Shown here in pieces: positions 58,859 to 64,000 of a stretch of 64,000 nucleotides of DNA. The stretch spans positions 104,271 to 168,270 of the forward strand of contig NZ_JAUSSR010000015.1 in the NCBI RefSeq assembly GCF_030812475.1. The letters are read 5' to 3'. Each line of letters begins with the position of its first letter. Position 1 is the first letter of the stretch. The position numbers were made by a program, and so were the translations under genes. The notes beneath the pieces were generated by a model. The model saw nothing but the letters and a program-made list of their open reading frames with translations, ran no database searches and had not been told where the DNA came from. Source of the DNA: Pseudomonas lini (GTDB lineage: Bacteria; Pseudomonadota; Gammaproteobacteria; Pseudomonadales; Pseudomonadaceae).

Positions 58859-59509
58859 TCAAATGGCAGGTGTGAGGCCGCAGCCCTTGAGGATGATGCG
58901 GATCAGGTTGTTGCCGGCATCGTCCATGTCTTGTCTGGTCAGTTTGGTGCGCCCGGTGACACGGCAGATCTGGGTGGCGAAGTCTGCGTAATGCTGGGTG
59001 CTGCCCCACAACAGAAAGATCAGGTGCACAGGGTCGATCGGGTCCATTTTACCTGCGTCGATCCACGCCTGGAATACACCCGCTCGACCCTGGAACCAGG
59101 CGCGATAGTCCTGGTTGAAATATTCGGTCAGGCATTCGCCGCCGCTGATGACTTCCATCGCGAAGACACGCGAGGCTTGAGGTTGGCGCCGCGAGAACTC
59201 CATCTTGGCGCGGATATACCGCGTCAGCGCTTGCGCCGGGTCGTCCTCGGCCGTCAGGGTGTTGAAGGTGCTGTCCCACAGTTCGATGATGTTGCTCAGC
59301 ACCGCCACGTACAGACCGAGTTTGTTGGTGAAGTAGTAATGCAGGTTCGCTTTGGGCAGCCCGGCATTCAGAGCAATGGTATTCATGCTCGTTCCTTTGA
59401 ACCCGTGACGGGCAAACTCGTCTTCGGCAGCTTTGATGATGGTCTGTTCATTCTTCTGGCGAATGCGGCTGGCGGGCTTGCCACCGTGGGCGGGGACTTC
59501 AAAGGTCAT
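58859..59509 (-). CDS. TetR family regulator (RutR/YcdC-like C-terminal domain)
   Basis: The 216-residue protein has a TetR helix-turn-helix (IIKAAEDEFARHGFKGTSMN, TIALNAGLPKANLHYYFTNK) and a YcdC/RutR-type ligand domain (SRVFAMEVISGGECLTEYF, WIDAGKMDPIDPVHLIFLLW). RutR senses uracil and thymine and controls pyrimidine breakdown. Uracil breakdown gives beta-alanine, and beta-alanine genes lie close by, so a link is plausible but not shown. ATG 59509 fits; GGAAGTG is upstream. Confidence 0.88.
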   Translation of the reverse strand: MTFEVPAHGGKPASRIRQKNEQTIIKAAEDEFARHGFKGTSMNTIALNAGLPKANLHYYFTNKLGLYVAVLSNIIELWDSTFNTLTAEDDPAQALTRYIRAKMEFSRRQPQASRVFAMEVISGGECLTEYFNQDYRAWFQGRAGVFQAWIDAGKMDPIDPVHLIFLLWGSTQHYADFATQICRVTGRTKLTRQDMDDAGNNLIRIILKGCGLTPAI

Positions 59510-59602
59510 GGGCACTTCCGAACAGGTGGGTGGGGGCAGCCAATGGTTGATAGCGCACCCACAGGCTCCAGACAAGTCCCGGGTGAAAAATCCCGGTACG
59601 CT

Positions 59603-60523
59603 TCAACGCGTCGCCGCCAGGCTCTCCAGAAAGCTCTCCAGCACCAGATGCGGACGGCGTCCCTTGCGTGTGACCGAGGCCAGGCTCAGGTCATAGAACC
59701 GCGCTGTCGGTTTCAACGCACGCAAGCGACCTTGTTGCACCCAGAGGCCGGCGTAGTGGTCCGGCAAGTATCCGATGTAACGTCCGGTCAGGATCAGGAA
59801 GGCCATGCCTTCGCGGTCGGACGCGCTGGCGGTGCAGTTGAGCGCCTGGTAATGCGCCTGAATCTCGGCCGGTAAACGGAAGGTCGGCGCGATGGCGTCC
59901 TGACTGTTGAGGCGCTCGTCGTCCAGTTGTTTATCATCGGCATAAAACAATGGATGACCGACCGCGCAATACAGCAGCGAACGTTCACTGTAGAGCGGCT
60001 GATATTCCAGGCCCGACAGCGCACTGGCCTGGGGCACCACGCCGACATGCAAGCGACCGTCGAGTACGCCTTGTTCGACTTCGTTGGGCGCGATCATGCG
60101 GATCTGAATCTGCACATCCGGACCCCGTTCCTTCAGTTGCGCCAGGGCGTGGGTGATGCGCATGTGGGGGAGGGTGACCAGGTTGTCCGTCAGCCCGATA
60201 GTCAGTTCGCCGCGCAGGTGTTGGTGCAGGCCGTTGACTTCGGTGCGGAAGCTTTCAAGGGCACTTAACAGTTGCAACGCCGACTGGTAGACCTCGCGAC
60301 CTTCTTCGGTCAGTGAAAACCCGGCACGACCGCGTTGGCACAGACGCAGGCCGAGGCGTTGCTCCAGGTCGCTCATCTGCTGACTGATCGCCGAACGGCC
60401 GATCCCCAGTACCGATTCCGCCGCGGAGAAACCGCCGCATTCCACCACACTGCGGAAAATCCGCAGCAGGCGAATATCAAAGTCGCTGACTTGCGCCAGC
60501 GGATCGGGGCGACGGCTGCTCAT
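59603..60523 (-). CDS. LysR family regulator divergent from bauA
   Basis: The 306-residue regulator has the LysR helix-turn-helix (FDIRLLRIFRSVVECGGFSA, ESVLGIGRSAISQQMSDLEQ) and a periplasmic-binding-like effector domain. It is divergent from bauA with 139 bases between the starts, the usual LysR layout, and so probably controls bauA and bauC in response to beta-alanine or a related amino compound (inference from position). ATG 60523 is well placed. Confidence 0.9.
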   Translation of the reverse strand: MSSRRPDPLAQVSDFDIRLLRIFRSVVECGGFSAAESVLGIGRSAISQQMSDLEQRLGLRLCQRGRAGFSLTEEGREVYQSALQLLSALESFRTEVNGLHQHLRGELTIGLTDNLVTLPHMRITHALAQLKERGPDVQIQIRMIAPNEVEQGVLDGRLHVGVVPQASALSGLEYQPLYSERSLLYCAVGHPLFYADDKQLDDERLNSQDAIAPTFRLPAEIQAHYQALNCTASASDREGMAFLILTGRYIGYLPDHYAGLWVQQGRLRALKPTARFYDLSLASVTRKGRRPHLVLESFLESLAATR

Positions 60524-60662
60524 GGTCTAAAGACTCAAAGTTTAGTAGAAGGCTGACTGAACGTTAGAAAAGTTGGATTTCACAGACTTTATCCCCATGG
60601 CAACTTAGCTGCAAGAACGCTTTTGATCTCTATGCCGCTTAATGCCCTGCGAGGTTTTGCTC

Positions 60663-62012
60663 ATGAACTTGCCCGAAAACGCCCCGTCTTCCCTGGCCAG
60701 CCAGCTCAAGCTGGATGCCCACTGGATGCCTTACACCGCCAACCGCAATTTCCAGCGCGACCCGCGACTGATCGTCGGTGCCGAGGGCAGCTGGCTGATC
60801 GATGACAAGGGCCGCAGGGTCTACGATTCGCTGTCCGGTCTGTGGACCTGTGGCGCCGGGCACACTCGCAAGGAAATCCAGGAAGCGGTCGCCAAGCAGC
60901 TGGGCACCCTCGATTACTCGCCAGGCTTCCAGTACGGGCACCCGCTGTCGTTCCAGCTGGCAGAGAAAATCACCGACCTGACCCCGGGCAACCTGAATCA
61001 CGTGTTCTTCACCGACTCGGGTTCCGAGTGCGCCGACACCGCGGTGAAGATGGTTCGCGCTTACTGGCGCCTGAAAGGTCAGGCTACCAAGACCAAAATG
61101 ATCGGCCGCGCCCGTGGTTATCACGGTGTGAACATCGCCGGCACCAGCCTCGGCGGCGTTAACGGCAACCGCAAAATGTTCGGCCAGGCGATGATGGACG
61201 TCGATCACCTGCCGCATACCTTGCTGGCGAGCAACGCTTACTCGCGTGGCATGCCGGAGCAGGGCGGTATCGCACTGGCCGATGAACTGCTGAAGTTGAT
61301 CGAGTTGCATGACGCTTCCAACATCGCCGCCGTGTTCGTCGAGCCGTTGGCCGGTTCCGCTGGCGTACTGGTTCCGCCACAGGGCTACCTCAAGCGTCTG
61401 CGCGAGATTTGTGATCAGCACAACATCCTGTTGGTGTTCGATGAAGTGATCACCGGTTTCGGCCGTACAGGCAAAATGTTCGGTGCCGATACCTTCGGCG
61501 TGACCCCGGATCTGATGTGCATCGCCAAGCAAGTCACCAACGGCGCGATCCCGATGGGCGCGGTGATTGCCAGCTCCGAGATCTACCAGACCTTCATGAA
61601 CCAGGCGACGCCTGAGTACGCGGTGGAATTCCCCCACGGCTACACCTATTCCGCGCACCCGGTGGCTTGCGCCGCGGGCCTGGCAGCGCTCGACCTGCTG
61701 CAAAAGGAAAACCTGGTGCAGAGCGTGGCCGAAGTCGCACCGCATTTCGAAAATGCGCTGCACGGCCTGAAGGGTTCGAAGAACATTATCGACATTCGTA
61801 ACTACGGCCTGGCCGGCGCGATTCAGATCGCACCGCGTGACGGTGATGCCATCGTGCGTCCGTTCGAAGCCGGCATGGCGCTGTGGAAAGCCGGGTTCTA
61901 CGTACGCTTCGGCGGCGATACCCTGCAGTTCGGCCCAACCTTCAACAGCAAGCCGCAAGACCTTGATCGGCTGTTCGACGCGGTCGGCGAAGCGCTGAAC
62001 AAAATCGACTGA
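60663..62012 (+). CDS. bauA: Beta-alanine (omega-amino acid):pyruvate aminotransferase
   Basis: The 449-residue class III PLP transaminase turns beta-alanine plus pyruvate into malonate semialdehyde and alanine. PLP contacts are visible: GSECADTAVKMVRAYW, YHGVNIAGTSLGG, DEVITGFGRTGKMFG with the Asp, and the Schiff-base Lys in CIAKQVTNGAIPMGAV. ATG 60663 has GAGG 9 bases upstream. The next gene encodes the matching semialdehyde dehydrogenase. From memory, PA0132 (BauA) is the counterpart. Confidence 0.95.
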   Translation: MNLPENAPSSLASQLKLDAHWMPYTANRNFQRDPRLIVGAEGSWLIDDKGRRVYDSLSGLWTCGAGHTRKEIQEAVAKQLGTLDYSPGFQYGHPLSFQLAEKITDLTPGNLNHVFFTDSGSECADTAVKMVRAYWRLKGQATKTKMIGRARGYHGVNIAGTSLGGVNGNRKMFGQAMMDVDHLPHTLLASNAYSRGMPEQGGIALADELLKLIELHDASNIAAVFVEPLAGSAGVLVPPQGYLKRLREICDQHNILLVFDEVITGFGRTGKMFGADTFGVTPDLMCIAKQVTNGAIPMGAVIASSEIYQTFMNQATPEYAVEFPHGYTYSAHPVACAAGLAALDLLQKENLVQSVAEVAPHFENALHGLKGSKNIIDIRNYGLAGAIQIAPRDGDAIVRPFEAGMALWKAGFYVRFGGDTLQFGPTFNSKPQDLDRLFDAVGEALNKID

Positions 62013-62026
62013 TTCGACACGAACCT

Positions 62027-62143
62027 CTGTAGGAGCGAGCTTGCTTGCGAAAAAAACGAGAGGGCGCTGCGTTTACCCAGATAGCCCGCGTCATCGTTTA
62101 AGTCCATCGTCGGAACGCCGCCCGGAGCAAGCTTGCTCCTACA
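62027..62143. repeat. REP pair between bauA and bauC
   Basis: CTGTAGGAGCGAGCTTGCTT from 62027 and the facing GGAGCAAGCTTGCTCCTACA ending at 62143 form a doublet with a long spacer. It separates two genes of one pathway, as between exaC and eat. Confidence 0.85.
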
Positions 62144-62208
62144 CAACAGCCTCTATATATGGGCGCCCCTTCAATGGGCGCCTGTGGACAACTTTTCTGG
62201 AGCCCCGC

Positions 62209-63702
<1,494 letters not shown>

Positions 63703-63713
63703 GTAGAAGGGAC

Positions 63714-63750
63714 GAAGGCCGGCACCTCAGTAGAAGGGGGGCCGGCTTTC
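63714..63750 (+). terminator. Intrinsic terminator after bauC
   Basis: GAAGGCCGGC (63714-63723) pairs with GCCGGCTTTC (63741-63750) in a 10-base stem with one G-U pair, followed by GCGTTTTCGG and a second T run at 63764-63769. Confidence 0.75.
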
Positions 63751-63800
63751 GCGTTTTCGGGACTTTTTTGCCTTATATGACAGAATTGTTAAATTAGATG

Positions 63801-63828
63801 TTGACGGCAGATTCTGGAAGCCTATAAT
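63801..63828 (+). promoter_or_regulatory. Strong sigma-70 promoter, probably of an rRNA operon
   Basis: TTGACG (63801-63806) and perfect TATAAT (63823-63828) are separated by 16 bases, with AT-rich sequence upstream (TTGTTAAATTAGATG) like an UP element. Downstream 63829-64000 has no open frame but a series of GC-clamped stems, as in rRNA or tRNA leaders. From memory, pseudomonad rRNA operons have several promoters in tandem with similar leader text. The 16S gene itself would lie beyond the window, so this is inference. Confidence 0.6.
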
Positions 63829-64000
63829 TCGCCCCACTTCCGGCGCAGTCGAAACGGAAAACTCCTTGGTAAACAAAGAGTTACGCAGTTTTCGACAGCG
63901 GTTATGCTTCAGTTCATCGAAGCCAGAAGGAGTTGGTCAGGCAGTGTGTTGTCGCCTTATCAACGGTTCGATCTTCTCGGTCGAAAGCGGAGTAAAAGAG

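Overview
The window is a stretch of a Pseudomonas chromosome, almost certainly from the P. fluorescens group. The evidence is the high-GC codon use, the many REP-type inverted repeats of the gtaggagcgagcttgctcgcga family at gene ends, and gene order. From memory, much of it matches P. aeruginosa PA4029 to PA3992 (DedA, eutCB, eat, aldehyde dehydrogenase, EatR-type activator, mpl, ubiX, phaJ4, lrgAB, proA, nadD, rsfS, rlmH, pbpA, rodA, mltB, rlpA, dacA, ybeD, lipB, lipA), followed by genes of the PA0130 to PA0148 type.

Layout. 1-9468: 5' part of mtfA, a DedA protein, a GNAT enzyme and an ethanolamine module (exaC, eat, eutB, eutC) read leftward, with a divergent sigma-54 activator. A near-consensus -24/-12 promoter and two TGT-N12-ACA dyads one above the other lie between them. 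9547-16766: mpl-ubiX-lipoprotein operon, an NAD(P)-binding protein, a MORN-repeat/C13-peptidase lipoprotein, phaJ4, lrgAB and a LON-domain protein. 16989-22795: a more AT-rich accessory island with two large leftward genes. One encodes a protein like the C-terminal half of Mcf/FitD insect toxins (pore-forming segment plus RTX-like repeats). The other encodes a protein whose C-terminus looks like a cholera/pertussis-type ADP-ribosyltransferase. This pair is the most unusual content of the window. 23125-36977: DedA-PAP2 fusion, DNA glycosylase, then the conserved proA-nadD-rsfS-rlmH-mrdA-rodA-mltB-rlpA-dacA-ybeD-lipB-lipA series for proline, NAD, ribosome silencing, cell elongation, peptidoglycan and lipoate.

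37096-48618: LD-carboxypeptidase, a second MltB-type transglycosylase, arfA with an internal hairpin, a chemoreceptor, a RIO kinase, the copper module (copA-cueR and copZ, each with a CueR operator), a Bcr-type drug exporter and a 56-residue protein. 48849-57838: a quinone-reductase-like MDR enzyme with a monooxygenase-like protein, a frameshifted LysR gene, an ArsR-type regulator, adenine deaminase, chaA, 8-oxoguanine deaminase, an SDR with a MerR regulator and a MerR-controlled membrane protein. 57839-64000: a non-coding stretch with two perfect DnaA boxes, a YigZ/TetR pair, a LysR gene divergent from beta-alanine catabolism genes (bauA, bauC), and a strong promoter at the right edge that probably belongs to an rRNA operon.

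Most of the window is housekeeping or catabolic backbone. The toxin pair, the intact regulatory architecture at the ethanolamine locus, the arfA hairpin and the MORN-protease lipoprotein deserve attention. All family calls rest on reading motifs; no database search was possible.
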